A stretch of 64,000 nt of DNA from the NCBI GenBank assembly GCA_026018925.1, contig JAKSZU010000027.1, positions 806,001 through 870,000 on the forward strand, read 5' to 3'. The stretch comes from Tupaia tana. Its lineage: Eukaryota; Chordata; Mammalia; Scandentia; Tupaiidae. A model generated the notes under the pieces. The model made no database searches, was not told the origin of the DNA, and saw only the letters and a program-made list of their open reading frames with translations. The translations under genes were made by a program, and so were the position numbers. Position 1 is the stretch's first letter; every line of letters begins with the position of its first letter. Shown in pieces: positions 47,206 to 59,716 of this stretch.

Positions 47206-48085
47206 TCAGTGACAGGACCAGGGACATAGAAAGGAGTGCCTTAAACTCCAAATCACAATGTTATTGTATCAGGAATTTTGTACTCTCTTTGCCTAATTTA
47301 ATAATTAGTCATGATTCCATTCAGTTACATATAAACATTGCCACTGTTGATTGACCTTGTTAATCAGTGTTCTGAATCTACCTTCTCAGGCAGATACCTA
47401 CCATTCATCCAGTAATGTGACTTTACATTTATTTCAATAATATCTTAGGCATCATAACCAGAACACCCATCATAGTTGTTTGCTAGGTCATCTGGTTATA
47501 GACAATTCACCAAATCTGAACGCTAAATTCGATCCCACCCAATAATTGGGAGGAAGTTTTTCGCTCTGTTAATGTTAGTTTGTCTTGCACTACTTCCTCT
47601 GGTCAGCAGAGGGAGCCCAAACTCAGATAACTACACACCTTGTCCTGCATCACCCCAGATAGCCAGCAGGTGGAGCTTTGGATCAGCTAACCAGAGATGC
47701 TTGTCTTTCCCATCCCTGATGAGAGCAGTGTGGGTGGATCCCCTTTTCACTAATGAAAATTTGTGTTTTTAATTTCTCCCAGTGTGCATCTCAGCCATCA
47801 CGAGGAGTTTCTCTTCAATGTGCACCAGAAAGCACTGCTGGCCATTGCACACTGTCTTCTTCCACAGTGATTATCACATTTATTATTCAACATGGTGCTT
47901 AGGCACAATCTGAGGGCAACCAGAGATGTTAAATAGGGGTTGTGTTTCGGTTATGGGGTTAGGGTCGGGTTAATGTTAGGGTTATGTTAATGGGCTAGGA
48001 GTTAGGGATTGGAGTTTGAGTTTAGGAATTATGGTTTATGTGTTGGCATTAACATTTGCTATAAAATTTTTAGTTTAGACTATTA
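47206..48085. repeat. Module M18 (alpha2)
   Basis: Counterpart of M7; tail with GGGTTAGGGTCGGGTT and GTTAGGGTTATG. Confidence 0.84.
47601..47678 (+). promoter_or_regulatory. Pair of CTCF-like sites in M18
   Basis: GGTCAGCAGAGGGAGCC at 47601 and GCCAGCAGGTGGAGC at 47662, 61 bp apart. The second has GGTGG where M7 has GGGGG; both fit the K position of the core. Motif match only. Confidence 0.5.
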
Positions 48086-48920
48086 GTGGATCAGGGTGGA
48101 AGGCTCCAAGTTCAGAGGCCGACCTCAGGGGAACCTGTGATACACTCAGTGGTCAAGACCACCATAACAGTCTGTCTCTGTAGGTAGTGCAGGTCTGTCA
48201 CAATGGCCCAGTGTGTCCTTAGAGGCTCTAGGTCCCATGTAGTATCTGGGGAGAGCTGGGGTACACACCATAGTGAAGTCTGGCATGACTCCCTGGCTCT
48301 GTTGCTGGCAATGTTTGGGTCAGTGCAGCTAAGTTTAGGCTGGAAAGCTTTGTGTAATGAGTCCGACCTGGGTGGATCTGGGCTGCTCACTTCGGTAAAC
48401 TTTGGTGTAGCACTCTGACTCCTTTGGAGTAGAGATTAAGTTGAAGTGGTCTGATTAAAAGTTGGAAGGCTCTGATCCTGAGGTAAACCTGGGGAGAGCT
48501 ACTATGCATGACACAGTCTCGGACCACACCATACTACAGGTCATTTAGTGATAGAGTTAGGTTTCTAAAGACTGGCATTGACTGGATGGCTCTGGTAGAT
48601 CCCCGAGGCAGGGATCTTCAATGTACACCCTGGTTAAGGCTAACATGATGTCTGCTTTTGTCCGTTTGAGAAGTCTGGCCAAAGGTCCAAGTAATAGTTA
48701 GAGGATTCTGGGTACAAAGCTGTCCCTAAGGGAAGCTGAAGTGCAGGCTCTATTCAAAGCCAGCATGATATCCAAGCTATGTATGTGGTGGAAATCAGTA
48801 TAGAGTAAGCTGGTGTGGGCTGGAAGAGCTCAAGTATTGAGGTATACCTGGGGGACGTGCAGTTCCTCATGCAGTCACATCTGGCTCTGCATTCTAGCTC
48901 CATCATCAGCAGGGTTGGAT
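48086..48920. repeat. 119-bp monomer block, about 7 monomers (alpha2/beta2 border)
   Basis: The landmark opening beta2 lies at 48471. Confidence 0.82.
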
Positions 48921-49640
48921 GGATGGGGATAGGAATGGGTGCTTTAATTCCAAAAACACGACGATACTGAGTAATTATTCACTCAAAAAATCCATAAGTG
49001 GATAATCAGTCCTGAACTCGTTCAGCACCATGTAATCACCATGAGTATTGCTTCACTTTGTTTAGCTGTGTTTTGAATCCATCTTCTCAGATATAGTCCT
49101 GGAGAACCCTATATAATCCAGTGATTTGAGTTATTTTCTTAATGACCTCAGAGAACAGATGTAGAACACATATCATAGTTCTCTGCAGGTCTCAAGAGTT
49201 GATCTGGTTATACACAAATCCTCACCTCTGTACCCTGAAGTCAGTTGATCCCACAAGACACCCAGGTGTGGTGTTTTTGTTTTGTTTTGTTTTTTAGTTT
49301 TTGTTTGTTTGTTTTTTGTTTTTTTGTGGGTTGTTTTTGCTGTTAAGGTGACTGAGTTTTGTACTAACTGTCATAGTCAGCTTGGGGATATAGGCAACAT
49401 CTAACCGATCACATTGTCTTGCACTGCCTCCAAGAGCCAGCAGAGAGAGCTCTGGCTAAGGGCCTTTCCTGCCCTACCTCTGGGGACAGCAGTCTATGTG
49501 GACCCCCTTACAACTTGTGAAAGCTCGCATTGATAATTTTCCCAGCACGCACCTCAGTAAACACATTATCTTCTCTCAGAGAGCATTGCTGGCCATCAGG
49601 TGGCTGGCCCCATCAATGGCAGTAGCCATATGTGGAAGCA

Positions 49641-49903
49641 TTTTTTTTTTTTGAGAGGTTTTTGCTATAGGGTGCGTGCGCTCGCCAGACAGACAGAGAC
49701 AGACAGAGAGATAGAAAGCGAGAAATCACCCCCCAGAGGGGATGGCCACGCTGCAATCCCTTCTCCTCCATTATCCTCTCGGGATCTTGGGCACGCATGC
49801 ACATGCTCCTGGCGTGAGTTTAAGCCACCGGGTCCGGGACTCGAACTGTGGTCGACTACGTGGGAGTCCAGCGACATAGCCATTACGATAACTGCTGGTC
49901 CCA
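49641..49903 (-). mobile_element. Complete tRNA-derived SINE (shared insertion)
   Basis: Minus-strand SINE: poly-A tail at the left (T-run 49641-49652), body, and tRNA-like head at the right. On the minus strand the head has an A-box-like TAtCGTAATGG and a B-box-like AGTTCGAGTCC (one mismatch to GGTTCGANTCC), the internal RNA polymerase III promoter elements of such SINEs. GCAGTAGCCATAT occurs at 49619-49631 and 49904-49916, the likely 13-bp target duplication. The same insertion, truncated, is at 23473. Confidence 0.88.
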
Positions 49904-50078
49904 GCAGTAGCCATATATGCCCCAACCAAGTGTTGAGCCACAGCATGTGTAATGCTGTATGTCATAGGTACAGGTTGGCATTGTTTTATGGAGGTACGGT
50001 TAGGACTAGAAGTAGGGTTATACTTACAGGTGTTTGAAGTTTGGTGATTCGGTTACAAGTTACTGGTTAGATTTTATT

Positions 50079-50083
<5 letters not shown>

Positions 50084-50113
<30 letters not shown>

Positions 50114-50365
50114 AGAGGTTTTTCGCTATAGGGCGCGTGCGCTCGCCAGACAGACAGAGAGAGACATAGAGACAGAAAGCGAGAAATCACCCCCCAGGGG
50201 GGATGGTCACGCCGCAATCCCTTCTCCTCCATTCTCCTCTCGGGATCTTGGGCACGCACGCACACGCGCCCGGCGTGAGTTGTAAGCCACCGGGTCCGAG
50301 ACGCGAACCGCGGTCGACTACGTGGGAGTCCAGCGACATAGCCATTACGCTAACTGCTGGTTCCC
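50084..50365 (-). mobile_element. Young complete tRNA-derived SINE (copy-specific)
   Basis: Minus-strand SINE with about 29 T at its left end and an exact 15-bp duplication AGATTTTATTGTTTT (50069-50083 and 50366-50380). The minus-strand head holds TAGCGTAATGG, a full match to the A-box TRGYNNARNNG, and GGTTCGCGTCT as B-box. It is rich in undecayed CpG (GGGCGCGTGCGCTCGCC, ACGCGCCCGGCG). Matching sites at about 6755, 33285 and 63607 are empty. These signs make it one of the youngest elements here. Confidence 0.93.
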
Positions 50366-50400
50366 AGATTTTATTGTTTTGTGGTTAGAGGATGATGCTG

Positions 50401-52461
50401 GTAGTCTGCTTTTGAGGTGAACCTCGGGTGACCTGGCGTGCATGCCTCAGTCAGTGCCAGCTTGACACGAAGTTTTCGTTAAGGTGGAGGTTGTGTTAAA
50501 GTGAGGCAGGGTGTGCTGGAAGGCTGTGGGTCATGAGGTAGACTTGGGTAGAGTTTGGGTGCATGTCCTGGTTAAGGTCACTGAGACACCACAATTCCTT
50601 CAACAGCATAGGTTTAGTCTAAGCAGTTCAGTGTATTTTGGAAGCCTTGGGATTTATTGGTACACTTGGGCGAAGCTGCTGTTCTCACCCCATTCAAAGC
50701 TGGCATGATACTCTGGCTGTGTTGGAGGCAGTGGTCAGGGAAATGTGGCTGGATGGTGGCTGGAGGGCTTTAGGTCATGAGGAGGACCTGGAAAATTCAT
50801 TTGTGCCTTTATCAATCACAGCATGACAGCCCGGCTCCAACAATGTTGGTTGGTTTGAGGCATCTCTGTGGTTGCTTGAAGGCTTTAGATCTAGCGTGGG
50901 ACCTAGGGTAGCTGGGATGAAGTCACTAGTTAAGACCTGTGTAACTCCCTGGTTCTGTCAATGGCATTGGTTGGGGTCAGGTAGCCTGGCAGCCGCCGGA
51001 TGCTCCAGGACAAGAAGAGGATTTGGGGGAGCTTAGGCTTGTGCTGTGGTCAAGAGGAGTTTAATAGCCTTGCTCTGTTGGCTGGCTTGGTGAGGGTGAG
51101 GTGGCCCATCTTTGGCTGAAGGGCTCTGGTTCTAGAGGAGGACCTTGGCGGAGCTAGGGTGAATACCTTGGTCATTGGAGGCATGACACCCATGTGATGT
51201 TGATGGCTTTGGAAAGGGTGAAGTTATCTTGTTGTGGCTGTAAAGCTCAGGGTCCTGAAAATGTTTGAGGGATCTAGAGTGCATGCCTCAGTCAAGACTG
51301 GCACAGCACCTCAGCTCCTTCCACAACATTGGTTTAAATTTGCCTGGAGAGGTGGCTGGAAGGTTTCAGGTCTTGTGAAGGACCTTGGGTGAGCCAGCGC
51401 ATGCCCCAGGCAATATCAGTGTGACACTCCAGCTTTGTTGATGGCTTCGGTTGAAGTGAGGCTGTCTTGTAGTGACTGGATTTCTGGAGATGAAAGGTAA
51501 CTGTAGAAATTGGGTTATGAAGATAAGATTGTGTTAGTGTTAAGATTATGCTCATGGTCTAGGAGTTAGAAAATGTGGATGCAATTCAGTTTATGGTTGG
51601 GGTTGAGATCTGGGTCAGGATCAGGGTCAGCGCCCTGAGAACGACCTGGGTGGAAATAGGGACCATGCCCTGATGAAACCATTTTGACAAGCTGGCTCCG
51701 TTGTTGGCATTGGTTGGGGCTAGGTGGTTTGAAGGGTTTGATTCCTGGGGGTACCAGGGGCAGGTGGTATTATTTCCTAGGTCAACAGTGGCATGATCTC
51801 CTGGCTTTGTCAATGGCAGTATTTAGGGTGAGGGGACGGTAGTGGCTGAAAGAGGTTCTGGTCCCAGGGAGGATCGGGGGAGAGCCAGTGTGTGTGCTCT
51901 CAACAGCACTAGCGCCACATCCCAACCACATTGGCAGCGTTCTTTAGGCAAGGAGGCCTAACTCCAGATTGCAAAGAAAACTTGATGAGGCAGGAGTGCA
52001 TGCCCTGGTCAAGACTGGTGTGACACCCCATTCTCTCTGTGTTCTTGGTCAGGTTGAGACAGTGGCTTGAAGGCACCGTATCCTGGGTAGCGTCTGGTGG
52101 CAGGTGGGGTCCATGTCCCCGTCAAGACCAGCTCAACACCGTGGCTTTGTTGCAGGTATTGGTTATATTGAGGTATTGTGGTAGGAGTTGGAATATTCTG
52201 GGTTCTGGTGGGTATGTAGACTGAGACAAGGGTGCATTCCCTAGAGATGACTGGCATAACACTGCAGTTCAATTGGTGGTGTTGGTTGGGACAAAGTAGC
52301 CCTGTGGTGGCTGAAAGGTACCATGTCCTGGTGAGGACTGGGGTGAACCAAGGTGTATGACCTAGGCGAGACTGGTGTGAAACTCCAGCTCTGTTGGTAG
52401 TGTTGGTGAGTGTGAGGTAACCCATAGTGGCTGGAAGTCTTTGGGTTTTGGGAAGGACTTG

Positions 52462-52516
<55 letters not shown>

Positions 52517-52820
52517 GGGGGGCTAGTATACACCTCCTTGTCAAGGTCAGTGAGGTGCTCCACCTTTTTTGGCAGTATTTTTTTATGGTGAGGTGGCCTG
52601 GCAGTGACTGGAAGGCTTTGTGTCCTGGGGAGAACCTGGTGGTATCCAGGGCTTACGCCCTTACAAGGCCATTGCAGCACTCTGGCATAATTTCTGACAG
52701 AGGTCAGTTTGAAGCACCCTAGCATGGATTGGAATGCTCTGGGTCCTAAGGAGGACTGTGAGGAAACTCATATATGCACCTGTCAAGGCCCGGCTTGCAC
52801 TCCACCTCCATTGGTGGCTG
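50401..52820. repeat. 119-bp monomer block, about 20 monomers
   Basis: Counterpart of 6797-9187. From about 51510 on it shares variants with alpha1 that alpha2 lacks, including the GT tract. Confidence 0.82.
52462..52514. repeat. (GT)n microsatellite inside a monomer
   Basis: About 26 GT units with one TTT interruption, at the same monomer position as 8833-8880. Confidence 0.95.
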
Positions 52821-53250
52821 TACCAGTGGCTTAGAAAGGAGTGCCTTAGAAATGACAACACTGTTAGTGAACAATGATATTTTTAGTCACATTCCCTCAT
52901 TTGATAATGACTTATGAATCCATTTCTATCCTGTGTCATCATTGCCACTGTTGACTGACCTTGCATCTTCTCAGCTAGAGTCTTGGCGACCCTTTTTTAG
53001 GTCAATAATGTGCCTTTTCAGTTATGTTCAAAAGATTTTAGATACCACACCAAGAACACCTATCATAGTTTTTCTTTATGTTTCAAGAGTTGATCTGGTC
53101 ATAAATTATGAGGTGGACTGATTATACCCTGTAGTCAAGAGGGTGTTTTTAGGTCTGTAAATGTGACTTTGTCCTGCAAAAACTCCTGTGGCCAGCAGGT
53201 GGAGTTCAGTCTCAGAGAATCACATACCTTGTCCTGCAGTGCTCATGAGA
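52821..53250. repeat. Half module M20 (beta2)
   Basis: Truncated like M2 and M13, with about 50 bp fewer in its first part (GACCTTGCATCTTCTCAGC joins two segments that are separate in M2). CTCF-like GTGGCCAGCAGGTGGAG at about 53188. Confidence 0.8.
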
Positions 53251-53870
53251 GCTGCGGTATTCGCCACAGTCAAGTTCAGTATGTCTTGGCTCTGTTGTTG
53301 GTGATGGTTAGGTCAAAGCAGCCCAGTGTCGGCTGGAAAATTGTGAGTCATGAGGCAGACTTGGGTGAAGCTGGGTTGCACACTTAGATCACAGCTGGTA
53401 CAATACGCTGACTTTTTCAACAGTGGAAGTTGGGTAGAAGCTGCCTGATAAAGACTGGAAGGTTCCAGAGCCTAAGATGGACCTGGGGATAACTAGTATG
53501 CATGCCTGGATTAAGATCAGCACCGCACTTCTGGTCTTTTGGGGATGGAGGTAGTGTTAAAGCATCCTGGCATGGACTGGATGGCTATTGTTCATGAGCC
53601 ATACCTTGGGGGAACTGTAATGTGCACCATGGTCAGTGTCATTTGGGTTGAAGTGCCCAGTATGAGGTGCAAGATTTTTGGTCCAAAGGTGGACCTTAGG
53701 GAAACCGGAGTGCAGGCATTTAAAGCCATCATGACACCCCAGCTATATCCGTTTTGGAGGTTATGGTGAAGCAACCTGGTATGGGTTGGAAACCTTCAAT
53801 TCCAGAGGCATACCTGGGAGGAGTTACGGTTCTTGTTCAACTCGAGGTTGGCTTTATATTCTGGTTACTG
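53251..53870. repeat. 119-bp monomer block, about 5 monomers
   Basis: Empty-site counterpart of the LTR-bearing block. The position near 53668 marks the right edge of the deletion seen in copy 1. Confidence 0.82.
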
Positions 53871-54770
53871 TGGCATCAGGGGCGGAAGGACTGGGATAAG
53901 AAAGGAGTGCTTTAATGTAAAAAGCAAATTGTTACTGAGTAAGTATTTAATCACTCGAAAGATCATAAGGGGTCAATTCATCACAAATTCATTCAGTGTT
54001 GTGTAATAATTATTAGTATTGCCTGACCATGTGTAGCAATGTCTTGACTTCATCCTCTCAGTGTAATGCTGGATGCCCTTACTTTGTTCAGTGATGTGGC
54101 TTCTCTGTTATTTCCATTATTACTTCAGACACCATATGAAGGACACTCTTTATAATTCTACTCTAGGACTCAGGAAGACATCTGGTAATAGACAACTTGT
54201 TAAATATGAACCGTGCAATAAATTGATCTCATAGGACATCTAAGTGGTTTTTTTGGTCTGTTAGTATGACTTTTCCTGTACCATCCACTAAGGCCAACAG
54301 GGGGAGGTTGAGCACATCTGACTATTCACCTTGTCCTGCAACACCCCGAAGAGTGAGCGGAGGGCACCTTTGGCTCAGCTAACCATTGAGTCTTTCTTAC
54401 CCTGCCCTTGGGGACAGCATTGTGGTTGGGCCCCCTTAAAAGGTGTGAAAATCCACATCAGTAATTCCTCCCAGTAGGCTCCTCAGTCAATATAGGATTT
54501 TCTCCTCAGTACCCACCAGAGATATCTGTTGGGTGACTGGCAACATCCCCAGGGAGTACCCTTTTGTGCCCCAACCTAGTGCTGAGATGTAGCCTGTGGA
54601 CAGTCAGATACAGTAGGTAGGTCTTGAGGTTGTATTATGCAGTTATAGTTCAGTTGGTGGTAGTATTGTGGTTAGAGATTAGCAGTTAGGGATTGGCTTT
54701 CGAGGATTTGTGATGAGATTTTGGGATTGGGGTGGCTTCTAATATTTCAGGATTAATGGGTAAGAATGGT
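53871..54770. repeat. Module M21 (beta2)
   Basis: Counterpart of M3 and M9. CTCF-like GGCCAACAGGGGGAGG at about 54292. Confidence 0.82.
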
Positions 54771-56785
54771 GGGCCCCTTATGTGGACCTGGGGGGAGCTG
54801 AGGTATATGCCCTGGTGAAGACTAGCTTGACACCAATGCTTCATCATGGTAGAGGTTGTGTTAAAATGGCCCAGTGTGGGCTGGAAGGCTCTTGTTTATA
54901 ACTAGTAGCTTGTGGGAATTTTGGGTGCATGTCCCGGTCAAGGCTGGTGTGACACCACAATTCCTTTGTTGCAGAGGTTGTGTAGAAGCATCATGGTACG
55001 TGCTGGAAATCTATGATTTCAGATACATATTTGGGGATGCTGCATTGTGCATCCTGGTCAAAGATGGCATGATAACATTGGCTCTGTCAGTGGTGTTGGT
55101 CATGGCAAGGCAGCCTGGCAGTGAATGGGTATCCATAAGGAGTTGGAGAAAGTCAGAATGTATATCTCAGTCAAGGTTGTCATAACAGCCCAGCTTGGTC
55201 ATTGGTATTTGTTTGGTCGAGGCATCTCTGCAGTTGCTTAAAGTCTCTGGGTCTGTAGCAGGATCTGAGAGAGCTGAGGTAAGTGTCCTGATCAAGTCTT
55301 CAGGAAGACCCTGGCTCTGACAAGTCTTGGTCAAGGTTAGTTGAGCTAGTGGTGGCTGGCATGCTCTGGGTGCCAGGGAGGGTTAGGTAGAAGGTGGGAC
55401 ATGTGTCCCAGTCAAGACTGGTGTGGCATTTCTTCTTTGTTGGTGGCGTTTGTCAGGGCAGGGTGGACAGTGATGGCTGCAGGGCTCTTTGTCCTGAAGA
55501 ATACATTGGGGAGTTAATTTGTAAACCATAGTCTAGACTGTCATGGCACCTGGGCTTTGAACAGGGCAACGGGACCAGTTGCAGGTGGAATGCTTAGTTT
55601 TTTGGTTTTTTTTTTGAGTTTTTCGCTATAGGGCACGTGCGCTCGCCAGACAGAGAGAGACATAGGGTCAGAAAGTAAGAAATCACCCCCCAGGGGGGAT
55701 GGTCATGCTGCAATCCCTTCTCCTCCATTTTTCTCTCGGGAACTTGGGAACGCATGCACACGCGCCCGATGTGAGTTTTAAGCCACCGGGTCTGTGACGT
55801 GAACCGCGGTCGACTACGTGGGAGTCCAGCGACATAGCCATTATGCTAACTGCTAGTTCCCAATGCTCAGTGTTTTGAAGTGTCTTGTGGGAGAGCCAGG
55901 ACACATGCCTCAGTCAATCAAGCATGACACTCTGGGTCCAAAGACAGTTTTGTTCATGCAGGAATGTCTGGTGATGGCTGGATGGCTCTGTATGTGAAAG
56001 AAAACCTTGTGGGAGAAGGGGCAAATGCCCCAGTTTAGACATGTGTGCCACCCTGTTGGTCAGTATGAGGTTACCTGGCAGTGGTCGGAAGACTCTGGGT
56101 CCGTTGGGAGGGCCTGGAGGTAATGTGGGCATCTGTCCTTGTCAAGACTGGCACAGCTCCTCAGCTTTGTTGGTGGCATTGTTCCGGGGTGAGACAGTCT
56201 GGCAGTGGTTAGAAATAATCTTGCTCCTGGGTAGGACCTGGGTGTAGCTGGGGCACATGCCCCAGTCAAGACCAGCATGACATGCTAGTTTTATTTGTAG
56301 TTTTGGTTGGGGCAAGACAGCCTTGTGGTTGCTGCAAGTTTCCAGGTTTCTGATGAAGACCTGGGGTGAACTGAGGTGCATGTCTTAGTCAATACTGGTG
56401 CTCTATCAGCATCGTTGGCCACAATGAGGTGGCCTTAGCAGTGGCTGGATCAGTCTGGGTTCTGGCGAGGAACTTTGTGAGCCAGAATGTACTCTGTGGT
56501 CAAGACTGTTGTGACACTCTGATGTGATATACAGCATTGTTTCAGATGAGGTGGCCTGGCAGTGGTTGGAAGGTTTTAGGTCCCATGGTGAAACTGGCGG
56601 GAGCCTGGATGTGCATTATGTGAAGGCTGGCATGACACCCCAGTTCTGTCATTGACAGAATTCAGGTTGAAGGAGCCTGGTGCAGGTTGGAATGCTCTGG
56701 GTCATCAGGTAGACTAAGGGGAAGTTCGTGTATGTGTCCCCATGAAGGCCAGTTTCACATTCCAGGTCCACCATCAGCAGTATCA
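54771..56785. repeat. 119-bp monomer block, about 14-15 monomers, split by SINE
   Basis: Counterpart of 12421-14155. About 1,757 bp of monomers once the SINE is set aside. Confidence 0.82.
55604..55861 (-). mobile_element. tRNA-derived SINE (copy-specific)
   Basis: Minus-strand SINE with flanking AATGCTTAG (from 55589) and AATGCTCAG (from 55862) as likely target duplication, the first with one change. Head and B-box region are intact (CGCGGTCGACTACGTGGG on the plus strand). It is absent from the matching sites near 13240, 25560 and 38485. Fewer CpG than the copy at 50084, so somewhat older. Confidence 0.9.
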
Positions 56786-57160
56786 GAGGCTTAAACAGGA
56801 GTGTCTTAATTGTGAAAACAGTGTTGGTGGAGAAGGAATTTTTCTCTCAAACTCTGTAATTCAGTCATGAATGCATTCAGTCCCTTGTAATCATCACCTG
56901 CATTACTTGATCTTGTTTAGCAGTGTTTGCAGTTAATTTTCTCATCTTGAGTCCTGGGTACCCTCCTTTAGTCCAGTAACATGAATTCACGGTTATTTTC
57001 ATAAAGACCTTAGACTTCGCGCCCATCCTTGCCACGATAGTTCTTCCCTAGGTCTCAAGACTTATCTGGTTATAGACAAATTGCCGTCTTTGAACTCGTA
57101 AAGTCAATTGCTACCACTATACCTCTTGGAAGTGTTTTTACCTCTTTTAATGTGGCTTTG
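56786..57160. repeat. Front half of module M22 (beta2)
   Basis: Counterpart of M10, leading into C4. Confidence 0.8.
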
Positions 57161-58062
57161 TCATGCACTATCTCTTATGGCCAGCAGAGGGAGCTCATGC
57201 ATGGATTGTGTTTTTAGGTTTCTTAAGGGGCTTTGTCCTGCACTTCTTGCTATGGCCAGCAGGGGTAGCTCAACCTCAACTAAGCACACCCCATATCATG
57301 AACCACAGGGAAGAGCCAGCAGGGGGAGCATTGACTCAGCTAATAATGTCAGCAGACCAGACTAGAATGATAATACACTGGCCTATTGCTAGCAGAGGGA
57401 GCTTAACCGCAGCGAACCATACACCTTTTCTTGCACCACACCCAAAGCCATCAGAAGGTGATTGGTCTCACCTAACTGTGACCTCAGATCACATTATAAC
57501 TTAGGAAACACTGGCCTATGTTTAGCAGATAAAACCCATCCTAAGCTTAACTGCACACCTTATCCTGCATTATAGCTAAGAGCCAGAAGCTGGGAGCTTT
57601 GACACAGCTAACAGTGTCAACAGAGAACATTAGATCTAATAAAATACTGGCGTATTGCCAGGAGAGGAAACATGACGTCAGCTAACCACACAACTTTTGG
57701 TGCAGCAAAATCAAGGGCCATTAGGCAGATCTTTGACTCAGCAAGCAGTGTCATCAGACCATAGTGGAAGTAATGAAACATCTGTCTATGGCCAGCAGAG
57801 GGAGCTGAAGCTCAGGTAACTGCACACCTTATCCTGTACCATAGCCAAGAGTCATTCGGGGGAGTTTTGACTCAGTTTGCAATGTCAGCTGACCACATTA
57901 GAGGTAACAGAACAGTAGTCTATTGCCAGCAGAGGGAACTCAACATCAGGTAACCACACACCTTATCTTGTACCGCAAACAAAAAAACAGCAAGGTAAGC
58001 TTTGACTCAGCTAACAGTGTCCACAGATCACATTAAGAACCATGAAACTGTGGCCTATGAGT
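57161..58062 (+). repeat. CTCF-like array C4, about 7 units
   Basis: Same extent and unit order as C2; strong site at 57179, exact TGACTCAGCA near 57733. Ends at the same point (GTGGCCTATGA), where K2 begins. Confidence 0.87.
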
Positions 58063-58131
58063 TAGGAAGAATCCTGCTCATCAGAGACTCTTTTCATGTT
58101 CTGTTTTTTTTTTTTTTTTCCTAGATTATCT

Positions 58132-58481
58132 TCACGATGTCAGAGGCCGAGCAATGTCACTGGCACGAGGTATATATGGAATCCGATAGCCTTTTTCCAT
58201 GATCCACTCTAGCACATTGAGTGAGTCTGTCTTTGGAACATTTATGTCCTGAATTTGTTTCTTTGACAAAGCCACCATTTCGAGAGCATCCAACAAGTAG
58301 TTGAAAAAGTCTCTGCAGGGTACATCCGTTCCCATGTGATCCACATGGGCCTTGCTCATCCTAGGCATTTGGCACCCCAAATGCATCAGCTTCTCAGCTA
58401 GAGTCTCGGAGACCCTTACTTGGGGCCTTGGAGTGACCTTGCCATCATGTAAGCTGGGACTTTGGATGCCTGTTCCTGGCT
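58132..58481 (-). pseudogene. Coding-like open frame in K2, identity unknown
   Basis: Same frame as 27816-28163, open for about 115 codons. Over the 84-codon core it differs from K1 at seven bases, all of which change residues (P to T, G to D, N to D, Q to D by two changes, R to G, C to R). K2 carries the more regular-looking sequence (DFFNYLLDALEM, KQIQDINVPKTD). The minus-strand A-run just past the stop (T-run 58106-58121) is kept. Function not recognised; probably the 3' end of a retrocopy or a captured exon. Confidence 0.5.
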
Positions 58482-58550
58482 AGTCTATTCTCCCCTAGGC
58501 CTCAAGACCTCTGAGACGTGTGGCCTGGTGCTCTGCCCAGAAGGTTTCTC

Positions 58551-58904
58551 CTAAAGATCTCTGGGAGGTGTCTTCTTGACTCTGTGTAGAAGCCTTTCTT
58601 CCAGAGGCCTCTGGGTTGTCTGACCTTCTGCCTGAAAGCTTTTCTTGATGCAGGCTTCCATTTCATGCCATGTGGCATGATGCTGGAGGTCCTTCCTCCT
58701 CCTGGAGGCCATGTGGCAGTGCAGTCTGGCACCACACCCAGAAGGTTCCTCCGGGAGCTCTCTGTGTAATGCTGCATGTTCTGGTTTGGGGCACTGAAGT
58801 TCAGGAGGAAGGATAACATGGGCACCAAGGGGGACCTGTTGGTAGAACAGTTTCTGTGTGTCTGACCCACACAGGTTGGTTCTGGGTTCACTTCCTGAGC
58901 ACAT
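58551..58904 (-). pseudogene. Second coding-like stretch in K2, open frame
   Basis: 117 codons ending VKKTPPRDL and stop. Composition is protein-like (LFYQQVPLGAHVILPPELQ, HATWHEMEACIKKSFQAEG) with no match to a family I know. K1 has a stop within this frame. An alternative frame (59101-58502, 199 codons) overlaps it and is open too, so which frame, if either, was once translated is unsettled. Confidence 0.4.
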
Positions 58905-59038
58905 CCGCCATGAGTGCCCGGGACATGGCCCTGGCTGAGGCTGGAGGTGGATAGGCCGTGAGGAACTTGTTGGGGATGCCTGCCTCTCTGTGTCTCCTTG
59001 TAGAAATGAATAAATTTTAAGAAATGATCAGCCATGCT

Positions 59039-59278
59039 TGGAGGCCAGCAGGTGGAGCAGAGGCTGTGTTGCTGCACTCCCACATGCAAGGTGTGGTTCA
59101 AGTCCCAGACCTGATGGCTTCAAAATCATATTGGGCAGTGTGTGTGCGTGCCCAAGATCCCAGAAGAACAGAGGGGAAGGGATTTCAGTGTGGCCATCTC
59201 CCCTGGGGGGCAGAAACAGTATTTTCTTACTTTCCCTCTCATTTGCCTCTCTCTCTCACCCTCTTCCCCCGCTACCCC

Positions 59279-59341
<63 letters not shown>

Positions 59342-59363
59342 TACACAGACACACACATACCCT
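59039..59363 (+). mobile_element. SINE, plus strand, with (CA)n tail (K2)
   Basis: Same insertion as 28723-29036; the CA tract is longer here (about 59285-59336). Confidence 0.8.
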
Positions 59364-59589
59364 AAGGATCAATCCTCTCCACGATATAATTTGTTGATAC
59401 CTTTGCTGGGAACTCAACTGGGATGCTGCCAAGTCTGTAGATAGGGTTAGAGAGATCGTCTTTGAATGATTATGAGCATCCTCATCTTGAACGGGGAATT
59501 TCTGTGCGTGTATTTATACCTCTTTTGATTTATTTCAACTGGTTCAAGGTTTGTTGAATGTATGTTTGCAAGAGTTCTGTTAGACTTCT

Positions 59590-59679
59590 TGATTCTGGGA
59601 ATGCACACACATGTGCTCAGTCCATCTCTCTGGTGGTCAGGATCGGGACTCAAACTTTGTGGTTGACTAAATGGGATCC
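59590..59679 (-). mobile_element. SINE head fragment (K2)
   Basis: Same fragment as 29263-29353. Confidence 0.55.
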
Positions 59680-59716
59680 ATTGTTTTCGCTTGGGTGTTG
59701 ATTTTAGAGAGACTGT

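Larger units (their letters stand above)
48921..50400. repeat. Module M19 (beta2), enlarged by two SINEs
   Basis: Counterpart of M1, M8, M12 and M24; SINEs at 49641 and 50084 add about 580 bp. The G/T-rich tail, lost from M8, is here split around the second SINE. Confidence 0.85.

Noticed and set aside
50300-50365. A tRNA gene, from A-box and B-box matches
   Set aside because: The head belongs to a dispersed SINE with body, A-tail and target duplication; the cloverleaf is not closed.
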